This document shows, in pieces, positions 24,981-33,180 of a stretch of DNA of 64,000 nt. The stretch lies in assembly GCF_014332515.1 (NCBI RefSeq), contig NZ_VFSD01000027.1, positions 23,982-87,981 of the forward strand, written 5' to 3'. The position numbers and the translations under genes were made by a program. Every line of letters starts with the position of its first letter. Position 1 is the stretch's first letter. The notes under the pieces were generated by a model. It was not told the origin of the DNA and did not search any database. It saw only the letters and a program-made list of their open reading frames with translations. This DNA is from Pontibacter beigongshangensis. Lineage in GTDB: Bacteria; Bacteroidota; Bacteroidia; Cytophagales; Hymenobacteraceae.

Positions 24981-25787
24981 TTATAAGCTTTCCTTCTTTG
25001 TGGCTGCCAGCGCATACACCATCGGGATTCTATTTCCGAGGTGCCTGACACGAAATTTCTTCTGCTCAAACGCTTCGGTGTGGCTAAAGCAGTTGTAGGG
25101 CGAATAGTCGTATTCTTCAAAAGCGTTAATCTCGAGTCCATTCCGGATCAGGCTGCCCAATACGTCGCTGATGCTGTGGTTCCACGACACTGACTCCTGC
25201 GTAATAGGCGCGTTCCTGTCGGCATAGGTGCCGGTTTCTGTTTCCACGATGGCACCGGTGTTAAAGTAGCTGTAGCCGATTTTACTGAAATCATTGTCGA
25301 ACATCCACACCACCGGATGAAACTCTGCCATCACCAACCTGCCGTTTGGCTTCAGAAAGGTTGAAACTACCTTTGCCCACTTAGCCAGGTCAGGGAGCCA
25401 GCCGATGGTGCCGTAACTGGTAAAGACAATATCAAACTGCCTGTGGAGGTGCTGTGGCAGCTCGTAAATGTCGCAGCAAACAAACTCGGCTGCTACGCCA
25501 GTCTGGGCAGCAAGTTCTCTGGCTTTTTCTATTGCTCTGTCAGACAAGTCTACGCCGGTTACAGCTGCACCTAATCTTCCCAACGATAGCGTATCCTGCC
25601 CGAAGTGGCACTGCAGGTGCAGCACCGATTTCCCGGTCAGGTCGCCCAGCAGGTTCAACTCTATATCATTCAAAGAGCTTTTCCCTTTCAGAAATCCTTC
25701 CAGGTCATAGAATTCCGACTGCACATGATAATCGGTTCTGCTATTCCAGAACTGCCTGTTTACCTCGATGTAGCTCAGGTCATCCAT
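24981..25787 (-). CDS. Class I SAM-dependent methyltransferase
   Basis: The 268-residue soluble protein has a Rossmann-fold methyltransferase core: motif I is VLHLQCHFGQDTLSLGRLGA (around residue 55-74), followed by VTGVDLSDRAIEKA with the SAM-ribose Asp and by CCDIYELP. It starts MDDLSYIEVNRQFWN, as in a broad group of uncharacterised small-molecule methyltransferases. The substrate cannot be told from sequence. It is a single gene. Confidence 0.85.
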   Translation of the reverse strand: MDDLSYIEVNRQFWNSRTDYHVQSEFYDLEGFLKGKSSLNDIELNLLGDLTGKSVLHLQCHFGQDTLSLGRLGAAVTGVDLSDRAIEKARELAAQTGVAAEFVCCDIYELPQHLHRQFDIVFTSYGTIGWLPDLAKWAKVVSTFLKPNGRLVMAEFHPVVWMFDNDFSKIGYSYFNTGAIVETETGTYADRNAPITQESVSWNHSISDVLGSLIRNGLEINAFEEYDYSPYNCFSHTEAFEQKKFRVRHLGNRIPMVYALAATKKESL

Positions 25788-25936
25788 ATTTGATGGAGGA
25801 CACAGTACGTAAGACTTTTTTGGTCATTCCGGGCTTGTCGAGGAAACTATCTCGTACCAAAAGTAAGAACCCGAACAGTAAGAAATAGATTTCTCGACAG
25901 GTGCAGAATGAGTCAAACTATGTTCCGTCTTGTGTC

Positions 25937-26533
25937 TTACTTTTTAATCGCAGCCAGCACCACTTCGTCGGTTGGTTTTACTTTAGATGGATAGAAGGCC
26001 ACTATTTTTCCGTTTTCGTCTACCAGGTACTTACAGAAGTTCCAGGTTGGTTTTTCCTGGCCCGGGGAGTTTTGCTCCAGCCAGGCATATAGCGGATGTT
26101 GATCTTCACCAACTACTGAAATCTTTTCGAACATCCGGAAATTAACACCATAGTTCTTCTCGCAGAAAGAAGCTATCTCTTCGTTAGAGCCGGGCTCCTG
26201 GCCGCCAAAGTTATTGGCCGGAAAGCCCAGGATCACCACGTCCTCGCCGTGCTGCTCGTGCAGTTGCTGCAGGTCGGCGTACTGCTTGGTGTAGCCGCAC
26301 TCGGATGCTGTGTTCACCAGCATCACCTTTTTGCCTTTGTACTCCGAAAAATCAACCTCTTTGCCGTCGAGGGTGGTCATGGTGAAGCCATAAAAGCCGT
26401 CCTGCTTTTGCGCTTCTGTTTGTGCTGTTGCTTCCATATCTTGCTTCTTATCAGGAGATTTAGTTGAAGGTGTGCAGGCAACGCCAAAAAAGGCAATTGC
26501 CAGCCATACGATTGAAAAAAGTTTCTTTCTCAT
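25937..26533 (-). CDS. Glutathione peroxidase-like lipoprotein
   Basis: This 198-residue thiol peroxidase has a lipoprotein signal (MRKKLFSIVWLAIAFFGVAC, predicted lipid-anchored Cys20). The GPx domain has the peroxidatic Cys in NTASECGYT, Gln in FPANNFGGQEPG and Trp in WNFCKY. Proteins of this family reduce peroxides, usually with thioredoxin in bacteria. The signal suggests action at the periplasmic side of a membrane, which is less common for bacterial GPx. A CGYT motif with Cys, not selenocysteine, is present. Confidence 0.9.
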   Translation of the reverse strand: MRKKLFSIVWLAIAFFGVACTPSTKSPDKKQDMEATAQTEAQKQDGFYGFTMTTLDGKEVDFSEYKGKKVMLVNTASECGYTKQYADLQQLHEQHGEDVVILGFPANNFGGQEPGSNEEIASFCEKNYGVNFRMFEKISVVGEDQHPLYAWLEQNSPGQEKPTWNFCKYLVDENGKIVAFYPSKVKPTDEVVLAAIKK

Positions 26534-26662
26534 CTGAATATTTAGTTAGGTCTTACCTGTACTTCAAACCTGATTCCGGTAAAAATGTTTTCTCCCATAC
26601 ACTCGCAGGAGCCCTCGACATACTACGTGATAGGTGTGTGCACGCTGCGAAGTCAGTTGGTG

Positions 26663-28453
26663 CTACATGCGCTCCGGTACTTCTATGCCCAGCAGGTTCA
26701 TGCTTTCACGTACAAACCTAGCCACCATGGCCGAAAGTGCGATCCGGAAGCTACGAGCCTGCGCATCGGTCTCGTTAAAGATAGAAATTTCCTGGTAGAA
26801 ACGGTTATAGGCTTTGGCCAGGTCGTAGGCGTATTGCGCGATAATGGAAGGGGCATATAAGTTACCTGCCTCCTGCACAACGCCCGGATAGTTTACCAAC
26901 AGCGTAATCACCTCCTGCTCCGCTTCGTGCAGTTCGGTCAGGTCGGCAAAAGAGGTCGCATCTACGGTAATGCCCAGCTCGGCGGCTTTGCGCAAAATGG
27001 CCGAGATACGCGCGTGGGTGTATTGAATGAACGGCCCGGTGTGCCCCCGGAAATCGATAGACTCCTGCGGGTTAAAGAGCATGCGTTTCTTCGGGTCTAC
27101 CTTCAGCAGGAAGTACTTGAGCGCGCCCATGGCCAGGGTGTGGTAGAGTTGCTGCGCCTCCTCCGGCGTGAAGCCTTCTATCTTGCCGAGTTCCTCGGTC
27201 TGCTGGCGGGCGGTGTCCACCATTTCGGCTACCAGTTCGTCGGCGTCTACCACCGTTCCTTCGCGCGATTTCATTTTTCCGGACGGCAGATCGACCATGC
27301 CATACGAGAGGTGGTAAATGCCTTCGGCATAAGGCTTGCCCAGCTTCCGGAGCACCGACTTCAGCACCTGGAAATGATAGTTCTGTTCATCGGCCACCAC
27401 GTACAGCGACTGGTCGTAGGGGAAGTCGTTGTATTTTAGCTCGGCAGTTCCCATGTCCTGGGTAATGTAGACAGAGGTGCCGTCGGAGCGGAGCAGCAGC
27501 TTCTGGTCCAGTCCATCGTCCGTCAGGTCTACCCACACGGAGCCGTCTTCCTTTTTAAAGAAAACTTCCTTCTGCAGCCCTTCCTCTACCCGCTCCTTGC
27601 CCAGCGTGTAGGTCTCGGACTCATAATAGTATTTATCGAAATCGACGCCGATGTTGCGGTAAGTCTCGTCGAAGCCGGCGTATACCCAGGTATTCATCTG
27701 TTTCCAGAGCGACACGGTTTCTTCATCGCCCTGCTCCCACTTCTGCAGCATGGCCTGCGCCTCCAGTATAAGCGGCGCCTTTTTCTTGGCTTCTTCTTTG
27801 TCGGTGCCCTGAGCCACCAGTTCGTCTATCTGCTCTTTGTAGGCTTTGTCGAACAGCACGTAATATTTACCCACCAGGTGGTCGCCTTTCAGGCCGCTGC
27901 TCTCCGGTGTTTCGCCGTTGCCGAAGTACTGGTAGGCCAGCATCGACTTGCAGATGTGGATGCCACGGTCGTTTACCAGGTTGGCCTTGAGCACCTCGTG
28001 GCCATTCGCCTTCAGAATCTCAGACACTGCATAGCCCAGGAAGTTGTTGCGCAGGTGGCCCAGGTGCAGCGGCTTGTTCGTGTTAGGCGACGAATATTCT
28101 ACCATCACGTTTTTGCCCGATGCTGCGGCTTTGCCAAAACCCGGCTCCTGCATGATCTGCCGCAGAATTTGCAGCCACACCTTGTCCTGCACTTCCAGGT
28201 TCAGGAAACCCTTTACCACGTTGAAGTCTTTGATTTCGGCAGCATTTTCTTTCAGGTACGTGCCAAGGGCCTCCCCTATCTGCTCCGGCCCCTTGCCTGC
28301 TTTTTTGGTGTAGGGAAAAGTAACAAAAGTGTAGGTGCCGGCAAATTCCTTGCGGGTAGGCTGCAGGCTTATCTCAGAGGCGTCAACGGGAATCTGGAAC
28401 AGCGCCAGGAGCGCCTCGCTTATTCGTTGGCTGATGGTGTGTTGTAATTGCAT
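26663..28453 (-). CDS. argS: Arginyl-tRNA synthetase
   Basis: This 596-residue class I synthetase charges tRNA-Arg with arginine. The HIGH motif is HLGH (about residues 130-133) in SSPNTNKPLHLGHLRNN, and the second signature region is SGKMKSREGT, which varies from KMSKS. The N-terminal Add-1 domain and a C-terminal DALR anticodon domain ending MNLLGIEVPERM are present, so the protein is full length. It starts at ATG 28451-28453, with a possible -7 element about 36 bases upstream. Confidence 0.96.
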   Translation of the reverse strand: MQLQHTISQRISEALLALFQIPVDASEISLQPTRKEFAGTYTFVTFPYTKKAGKGPEQIGEALGTYLKENAAEIKDFNVVKGFLNLEVQDKVWLQILRQIMQEPGFGKAAASGKNVMVEYSSPNTNKPLHLGHLRNNFLGYAVSEILKANGHEVLKANLVNDRGIHICKSMLAYQYFGNGETPESSGLKGDHLVGKYYVLFDKAYKEQIDELVAQGTDKEEAKKKAPLILEAQAMLQKWEQGDEETVSLWKQMNTWVYAGFDETYRNIGVDFDKYYYESETYTLGKERVEEGLQKEVFFKKEDGSVWVDLTDDGLDQKLLLRSDGTSVYITQDMGTAELKYNDFPYDQSLYVVADEQNYHFQVLKSVLRKLGKPYAEGIYHLSYGMVDLPSGKMKSREGTVVDADELVAEMVDTARQQTEELGKIEGFTPEEAQQLYHTLAMGALKYFLLKVDPKKRMLFNPQESIDFRGHTGPFIQYTHARISAILRKAAELGITVDATSFADLTELHEAEQEVITLLVNYPGVVQEAGNLYAPSIIAQYAYDLAKAYNRFYQEISIFNETDAQARSFRIALSAMVARFVRESMNLLGIEVPERM

Positions 28454-28488
28454 GAATATGTTTCTATCTCAATTATCGGCTCAAGCTG

Positions 28489-28496
28489 CAAATTTA
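28489..28496 (-). promoter_or_regulatory. Possible -7 element for argS
   Basis: On the minus strand TAAATTTG matches TAnnTTTG exactly, 36 bases before the start. The -33 box is not evident. Confidence 0.4.
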
Positions 28497-28530
28497 GCGC
28501 TTATTCTCAAAAGCCTGCTATAATATATGG

Positions 28531-28590
28531 ACCAGCAGGAGCAGCAGCAAAACAATCAGCCCCCGGAGGGCTTTTTTGATTCGAATAATT
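28531..28590 (-). repeat. Family A dispersed repeat, copy 14
   Basis: It has CAGCAGGAGCAGCAGC, then CCCCCGGAGGGC, a T6 run and GATTCGAATAATT. This is a full-length copy in the argS-arginase gap. Confidence 0.85.
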
Positions 28591-29558
28591 CAGGCTGCCC
28601 CACTCCTTGACTCACGGTCCAGAATGGCGGCCGTAGTAGCTTCCAGGATGTCGAAGGCATTTTCTGCCATGGTGTTTTCGGTATCGAGCGTAGGGTTAAT
28701 CTCTACCATTTCGTAGCAGCACACGCGCGGGTCGTGCACCAGGTGGCAACACAGCTCTCTTGCCTCGTCTACTCTTAGCCCCACCTCCACGGGCGTGCCG
28801 GTTCCTTGCGAGAATTTGGGGTCCATGCTGTCTACATCAAACGACACGTAAATCAGGTCGCAATCCCGCAGCAATTCCAGAGCCTCCCTGGCCACCTGTT
28901 CCGCTCCTTTGTTCTTAAACTCTTTGTAGCCGAAATCCTTTATGCCGTATTTTTGCATCAGGTAATCTTCCTCTTCTTCGGTGTCGCGCACCACTATATA
29001 CACCAGGTGCTCCGGCTTTAGCTTCGGCCCATCTATACCGACTCTTTTCAGCGACTCCCAGAAAAAGATGGTCTCCGGCGCCGGGTCATTTTTTTTGGAT
29101 GCCAGGTTGTCTTCGTTCAGGGCGATGGCCAGGGCCATGCCGTGCACGTTGCCGGAGGGGGTGGTGTAGGGCGAGTGGATGTCGGCGTGGGCATCGACCC
29201 AGATCACGCCCAGGGTTTTGTCGGGGTAAGTTTTTTTGATGCCGGCTATGGTGCCGGCCGCATTGGAGTGGTCGCCGGCCAGCACGAGCGGGAACATGCC
29301 GAACTCCAGTGTCTGCGCCACAGTGTTGCTCACGCTTTTCAAAATAGATAGGATGCTGTCGATGTGGTGGGCGGTCGGGAAAACATCTTTATCGAACAGC
29401 GTATAGTTCAGGTCGGGAACGGCAATTGAGTTGAAGCGTTTAAAGAAGTCTGATTGCTTGTCGAGGCAGGCCACTTTCAGGGCGTCTATGCCCATGCCTG
29501 CCCCCCGGGTGCCGGCCCCAAGTTCTGATCTCACTTCTATCAGCTTCACTTTTTTCAT
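28590..29558 (-). CDS. Arginase (ureohydrolase family)
   Basis: This 322-residue binuclear-manganese hydrolase is predicted to split arginine into ornithine and urea. The metal-site motifs are seen in order: AGDHSNAAG, VDAHADIHSP and SFDVDSMDP. The loop SPYTTPSGNVHGMA resembles that of arginases rather than agmatinases, although formimidoylglutamase or agmatinase activity cannot be excluded. It is divergent from an arginine decarboxylase gene, so two competing routes of arginine use share a 78-bp control region. Confidence 0.88.
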   Translation of the reverse strand: MKKVKLIEVRSELGAGTRGAGMGIDALKVACLDKQSDFFKRFNSIAVPDLNYTLFDKDVFPTAHHIDSILSILKSVSNTVAQTLEFGMFPLVLAGDHSNAAGTIAGIKKTYPDKTLGVIWVDAHADIHSPYTTPSGNVHGMALAIALNEDNLASKKNDPAPETIFFWESLKRVGIDGPKLKPEHLVYIVVRDTEEEEDYLMQKYGIKDFGYKEFKNKGAEQVAREALELLRDCDLIYVSFDVDSMDPKFSQGTGTPVEVGLRVDEARELCCHLVHDPRVCCYEMVEINPTLDTENTMAENAFDILEATTAAILDRESRSGAA

Positions 29559-29636
29559 TTAATTTGAACAAAGTTTTTGCAATAATTGTAAAATACAGTC
29601 AATATTGCATGTTTACATAAAGTCTATAACACCTTA

Positions 29637-31031
29637 ATGGATAAATATACCGACCTTATTCATCAAACGTTTGATTTTCCGACAGATGAATTCAAAGTAG
29701 AGAATAACGAGTTGCATTTTAATGGTATCCCGCTGATGGATATTATCCATAAATACGGCACTCCTCTTAAATTAACATACTTGCCTAAAATAAGTTCTCA
29801 GATTCAGAAGGCAAAACTGCTTTTTAAAGAGTCGATGGAGAAACTCGATTACAGGGGCAGCTACACCTACTGCTACTGCACCAAGTCGTCGCACTTTTCT
29901 TTCGTGCTCGACGAGGCCCTGAAGAACGACATCCACATCGAAACCTCCTCGGGCTACGACATGCAGATTGTGCGGGCACTGTACAAGAGAGGCAAGATCA
30001 GCAAAGACACCTACATTGTGTGCAACGGCTTTAAGCGCGAGCGTTACAAACACTGGCTGTCGGAGCTGGTAAACGAGGGCTTCCGGAACTGCATGCCTAT
30101 CCTGGACAACCTCGACGAGATAGAGTATTACAAGGAGCACATAACGGAGAAGTGCAAAGTGGGCATGCGCCTGGCATCGGACGAGGAGCCGAAGTTCGAG
30201 TTTTATACCTCCCGCCTCGGCATCCGCTACAACGATGTAATTGAGCTGTACCAGACCAAGATCAAAGACGATCCGAAGTTTGAGCTCAAGATGCTGCACT
30301 ACTTCATCAACACCGGCATAAAAGACACCTCGTACTATTGGTCGGAGCTTAGCCGCTTTGTGCACAAGTACTGCGAGCTGAAAAAGGTGTGCCCCGAACT
30401 CGACACCATCGATATTGGCGGCGGCTTCCCGATCAAGACCTCCATCCAGGCAGACTACAACTACCGCTACATGGTAGAGGAAATTCTGCGCACCATTAAG
30501 CGCATCTGCAAGGAGGAAGGCGTGGAAGAACCGAATATATTTACAGAGTTCGGCATATTTACCGTTGGCGAAAGCGGCGCTAACATCTACTCCATCCTGG
30601 ACCACAAACTTCAGAACGACAAAGAGTTATGGTACATGATAGATGGTTCCTTCATCACCAACCTGCCCGATGCCTGGGCCCTGAACCAGCGCTGGCCGCT
30701 GCTCTCGGTGAATCATTGGAACAAAGAATACCGTAAGATCCAATTAGGCGGCATTACCTGCGACAGCCAGGATTATTACAACTCCGAGATGCACTCGTTT
30801 CAGGTGTTTTTACCGAAAATTCCGAAGGACCAGCCACTATACATTGGCTTCTTCCATACGGGTGCTTACCAGGAGTCGCTCAGCGGTTACGGCGGCATCA
30901 AGCATTGCCTCATACCGGCTCCGCAGCACGTGATCATAGACCGTGATGAGAACGGGGAACTGGTAGACTGGCAATTTGCGCCTGAGCAGACCAGTGAGGC
31001 CATGCTGAAGATTTTGGGCTACGAGGCCTAA
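29637..31031 (+). CDS. Arginine decarboxylase-like fold-III PLP enzyme (short form)
   Basis: The 464-residue enzyme has an alanine-racemase-type barrel with the PLP lysine in YCYCTKSSHFSF, the GGGFP phosphate loop (IDIGGGFPIKT) and a late GAYQESLSGYGG active-site stretch. Family members make agmatine from arginine for polyamine synthesis. It lacks several hundred residues found in the roughly 650-residue SpeA enzymes, and a short form of this kind is usual in Bacteroidota. It is divergent from arginase and followed by a small lipoprotein gene with its own promoter. Confidence 0.82.
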   Translation: MDKYTDLIHQTFDFPTDEFKVENNELHFNGIPLMDIIHKYGTPLKLTYLPKISSQIQKAKLLFKESMEKLDYRGSYTYCYCTKSSHFSFVLDEALKNDIHIETSSGYDMQIVRALYKRGKISKDTYIVCNGFKRERYKHWLSELVNEGFRNCMPILDNLDEIEYYKEHITEKCKVGMRLASDEEPKFEFYTSRLGIRYNDVIELYQTKIKDDPKFELKMLHYFINTGIKDTSYYWSELSRFVHKYCELKKVCPELDTIDIGGGFPIKTSIQADYNYRYMVEEILRTIKRICKEEGVEEPNIFTEFGIFTVGESGANIYSILDHKLQNDKELWYMIDGSFITNLPDAWALNQRWPLLSVNHWNKEYRKIQLGGITCDSQDYYNSEMHSFQVFLPKIPKDQPLYIGFFHTGAYQESLSGYGGIKHCLIPAPQHVIIDRDENGELVDWQFAPEQTSEAMLKILGYEA

Positions 31032-31057
31032 AGCTTTTGGCTTAAAGAGGTAATAGT

Positions 31058-31088
31058 TTTGTAGTTGCAGGGAAAAAGCTTATTTTTG
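31058..31088 (+). promoter_or_regulatory. Consensus Bacteroidota promoter of the small lipoprotein gene
   Basis: A -33 TTTG (31058-31061) and a -7 TATTTTTG (31081-31088) are separated by 19 bases, matching the TTTG-N19/20-TAnnTTTG consensus. Transcription should begin near 31095, about 26 bases before the ATG. Confidence 0.7.
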
Positions 31089-31120
31089 AAAAAGCCTTTG
31101 TCTTTAAACTTTTAACTGAA

Positions 31121-31291
31121 ATGAAAAAATTGGTACTTTACGGCACCTTGTGCCTGGCCATGGGTATGGCTTCCTGCAAAACATACTGCCCTGCTTACGG
31201 CAGCGCACAGCCAGACACGAACGCAGCTCCTGAAACAGTTATAGTATCTGCGACTGCCCCGGCATCAGCTTCGGACGACATAAACGGTTAA
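31121..31291 (+). CDS. Small lipoprotein, 56 residues
   Basis: ATG at 31121 opens a 56-codon frame ending in TAA at 31289-31291. The start MKKLVLYGTLCLAMGMASC is a lipoprotein signal with Cys19 as the likely lipidated residue, followed by KTYCPAYGSAQ and a Thr/Ala-rich acidic tail. Small lipoproteins with a CPAY-like motif are common in the phylum, but their function is not known to me. A consensus promoter precedes it and a terminator follows, so it is probably a stand-alone transcript. Confidence 0.75.
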   Translation: MKKLVLYGTLCLAMGMASCKTYCPAYGSAQPDTNAAPETVIVSATAPASASDDING

Positions 31292-31327
31292 CCGACAGAA
31301 CAGGTTAAACGTTTGTATATAACAGAA

Positions 31328-31356
31328 GAAACCGGCTTATTGGGCCGGTTTCTTTG
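31328..31356 (+). terminator. Intrinsic terminator after the small lipoprotein gene
   Basis: A 9-bp stem GAAACCGGC / GCCGGTTTC has a 7-nt loop and is followed by TTTG-TTTT. It overlaps the 3' end of the convergent HAD gene, whose stop codon lies in the loop. Confidence 0.8.
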
Positions 31357-31870
31357 TTTTTTCCAGAATGATAGCGGCGGCGGCCAGCAAGTCTCTGGCC
31401 TGCAAAGGGTGTTCGCCGGGTGGCAGGTGCTCGCCTACCAGTATAGTTTTTACGCCTGCCTTTTCGCCTGCCACCATGTCGCGGGGGGTGTCGCCCACCA
31501 TCCACGACTGGGCCGCATTTATATTGTACTTTGCCATGGCGCGCTCCAGCATCAGGCTATCCGGCTTCCGCGACAGCGAGGCTGATACGGTCTGGTGCCC
31601 CGGCGCAAAATAAATGGCATCGATGATGGCGTTGCAGCTCTCCTGCAATTTCTGGTGGCAACCCAGCACCTCGTGCCGCGTGTACAGGCCCTTGGCGATC
31701 CCGGCCTGGTTGGTAACCACTATCAGCAGGAAGCCCGCTTTTTTCAGCAGCTCGAGCGCCTCCGGCACACCCGGCAGCACCTCAAAAGCATCCAGTTGAT
31801 ACGTATAGTCTCCCATCTCCCGGTTCAGTACCCCATCGCGGTCCAGAAACACACACTTTTGTTTTTGCAT
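31337..31870 (-). CDS. HAD-IIIA phosphatase, GmhB-like without zinc site
   Basis: This 177-residue HAD hydrolase resembles heptose-1,7-bisphosphate phosphatase or histidinol-phosphatase. Catalytic motifs are FLDRDGVLN (Asp nucleophile and acid), VVTNQAGIAKG, SRKPDS (Lys) and MVGDTPRDMVAG. In typical GmhB enzymes the loop before the lysine holds a zinc site (Cys-x-His-x-His ... Cys-x-Cys). Here it reads YFAPGHQTVSASLSRKP, with no cysteine, so the metal site is lost. The substrate could be a sugar bisphosphate, but this is uncertain. It is a single gene convergent with the lipoprotein gene. Confidence 0.82.
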   Translation of the reverse strand: MQKQKCVFLDRDGVLNREMGDYTYQLDAFEVLPGVPEALELLKKAGFLLIVVTNQAGIAKGLYTRHEVLGCHQKLQESCNAIIDAIYFAPGHQTVSASLSRKPDSLMLERAMAKYNINAAQSWMVGDTPRDMVAGEKAGVKTILVGEHLPPGEHPLQARDLLAAAAIILEKTKKPAQ

Positions 31871-31893
31871 AGTACGCTTTACAGTTTAAGGCA

Positions 31894-31901
31894 CAAAAAT
31901 A
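31894..31901 (-). promoter_or_regulatory. Possible -7 element for the HAD phosphatase gene
   Basis: On the minus strand TATTTTTG matches TAnnTTTG exactly, 24 bases before the ATG. No clear -33 box is seen. Confidence 0.4.
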
Positions 31902-31969
31902 GCCTTTCCACTTAAAACTTGTCGCCGCCGGTTTTATTATTTATATGCGAGCCACAGGCCAGTGCCACC

Positions 31970-32007
31970 TCAAAACGCTCCGGAAGGGCTTTTTCATTAG
32001 AATAATT
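31970..32007 (-). repeat. Family A dispersed repeat, copy 15
   Basis: It reads CGCTCCGGAAGGGC, TTTTTCATTAGAATAATT. It lies in a 442-bp intergenic stretch. Confidence 0.8.
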
Positions 32008-32160
32008 ACTGGTTGCCGGTTGTTGATTATTGAATGGCTAAATTGTTAAATGGTTGGTTGGGAAATGAGAAGATCTGGAGATGAATGACCGGAGCAGGCT
32101 TTGAAAGGATTCAGCTTTTCACAATAACCTCACAATTTTTCACTATCCATTTTTATAGAA

Positions 32161-32195
32161 GGTCCTGCGTCTTATGTCCTGCGTCCTGTGTCTTC
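32161..32195. repeat. GTCTTGTGTCTTA-type degenerate motif
   Basis: Three tandem variants (GTCCTGCGTCTTATGTCCTG, then CGTCCTGTGTCTTC) are present. They are related to copies near 20.5, 25.9, 34.35 and 36.5 kb, and are immediately followed by a family A repeat. Confidence 0.6.
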
Positions 32196-32197
32196 TT

Positions 32198-32230
32198 TGC
32201 CGCTGGAAGGCTGTTTTCATTCAAATAATC
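32198..32230 (-). repeat. Family A dispersed repeat, copy 16
   Basis: It reads GCCGCTGGAAGGCTG, TTTTCATTCAAATAATC. The remaining DNA up to the glycosyltransferase gene holds no other feature except the possible promoter. Confidence 0.75.
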
Positions 32231-32300
32231 CAGCCTGAGGATTAGTACCGGAACCAAATAAAATTGGGGGTGGTGCTGGCACCAAATAATTAATTAGCTA

Positions 32301-32308
32301 TATATTTG
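32301..32308 (+). promoter_or_regulatory. Possible -7 element directly before the mannosyltransferase start
   Basis: TATATTTG matches TAnnTTTG exactly, but it ends only 4 bases before the ATG. If used, the transcript would be leaderless or nearly so. No -33 box is seen. Confidence 0.3.
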
Positions 32309-32312
32309 AAGC

Positions 32313-33047
32313 ATGAAAGACTCCCTGGTGATAATTCCAACCTACAACGAGCGCGAGAACATTGAGGCGATGGTCAGGAAGGTGATGTCACTCAGGCACC
32401 CGTTTGAGCTGCTCATCATCGACGATGACTCCCCCGACGGCACGGCAGACATTGTGCGGGCCCTGCAGCAGGAGTACCCCGAGCGCCTGCACCTGGAAAC
32501 CCGCCAGGGAAAACTTGGCCTGGGCACCGCCTACATACACGGGTTTAAGTATGCCCTGCGCCACGGCTACGAATACATTTTTGAGATGGACGCCGACTTC
32601 TCCCACAACCCCGAAGACCTGATCCGCCTCTACGAAGCATGCGCCGTAGAAGGCTACGACGTAGCCATAGGCAGCCGCTACAGCCAGGGCGTAAACGTGA
32701 TCAACTGGCCCATGAGCCGGGTGCTGATGTCTTACTTTGCCAGTTCATACGTGCGGCTCATAACCGGCATGCCCATTGCCGACACCACAGCCGGCTTTAA
32801 GTGCTACCGCCGCAAGGTGCTCGAAACCATACGACTGAACAAGATACGCTTTGTGGGCTATGCCTTCCAGATAGAGATGAAGTTCCTGGCTTATAAGTAT
32901 GGGTTCAGGATAAAGGAGGTTTCCATTATTTTTACAGACCGCACCAAAGGCGAATCCAAGATGACGAAGGGCATTTTTAAGGAGGCGGTGCTGGGTGTTC
33001 TGAAAATGAAGATCAGGAGCTTTTTCCGCCATTTCGACCGTTACTGA
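32313..33047 (+). CDS. Polyprenol-phosphate mannosyltransferase-like GT2
   Basis: The 244-residue glycosyltransferase family 2 protein starts KDSLVIIPTYNERENIE and has IIDDDSPDGTAD, the metal-binding MDADFSHNP, and GSRYSQGVNVINWP, the pattern of dolichol-phosphate mannose synthase (DPM1) relatives. These enzymes transfer a sugar from a nucleotide donor to a polyprenyl phosphate at the membrane. It lacks the C-terminal membrane helices of the larger ArnC type, as is usual for DPM1-like forms. The lipid-linked product would feed surface glycosylation, which is an inference. Confidence 0.88.
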   Translation: MKDSLVIIPTYNERENIEAMVRKVMSLRHPFELLIIDDDSPDGTADIVRALQQEYPERLHLETRQGKLGLGTAYIHGFKYALRHGYEYIFEMDADFSHNPEDLIRLYEACAVEGYDVAIGSRYSQGVNVINWPMSRVLMSYFASSYVRLITGMPIADTTAGFKCYRRKVLETIRLNKIRFVGYAFQIEMKFLAYKYGFRIKEVSIIFTDRTKGESKMTKGIFKEAVLGVLKMKIRSFFRHFDRY

Positions 33048-33180
33048 ACCTGTGCCCGCCAGCCGCGCCACAATTTTTGCCGCACCCGAAATTTTATCGC
33101 TTCTACCTGTACAACTACGCTAATTATTCCGGTATCTTTACTTTTTGCTTTAAATAAAAAATAAGTAGTTCGACTCGATT

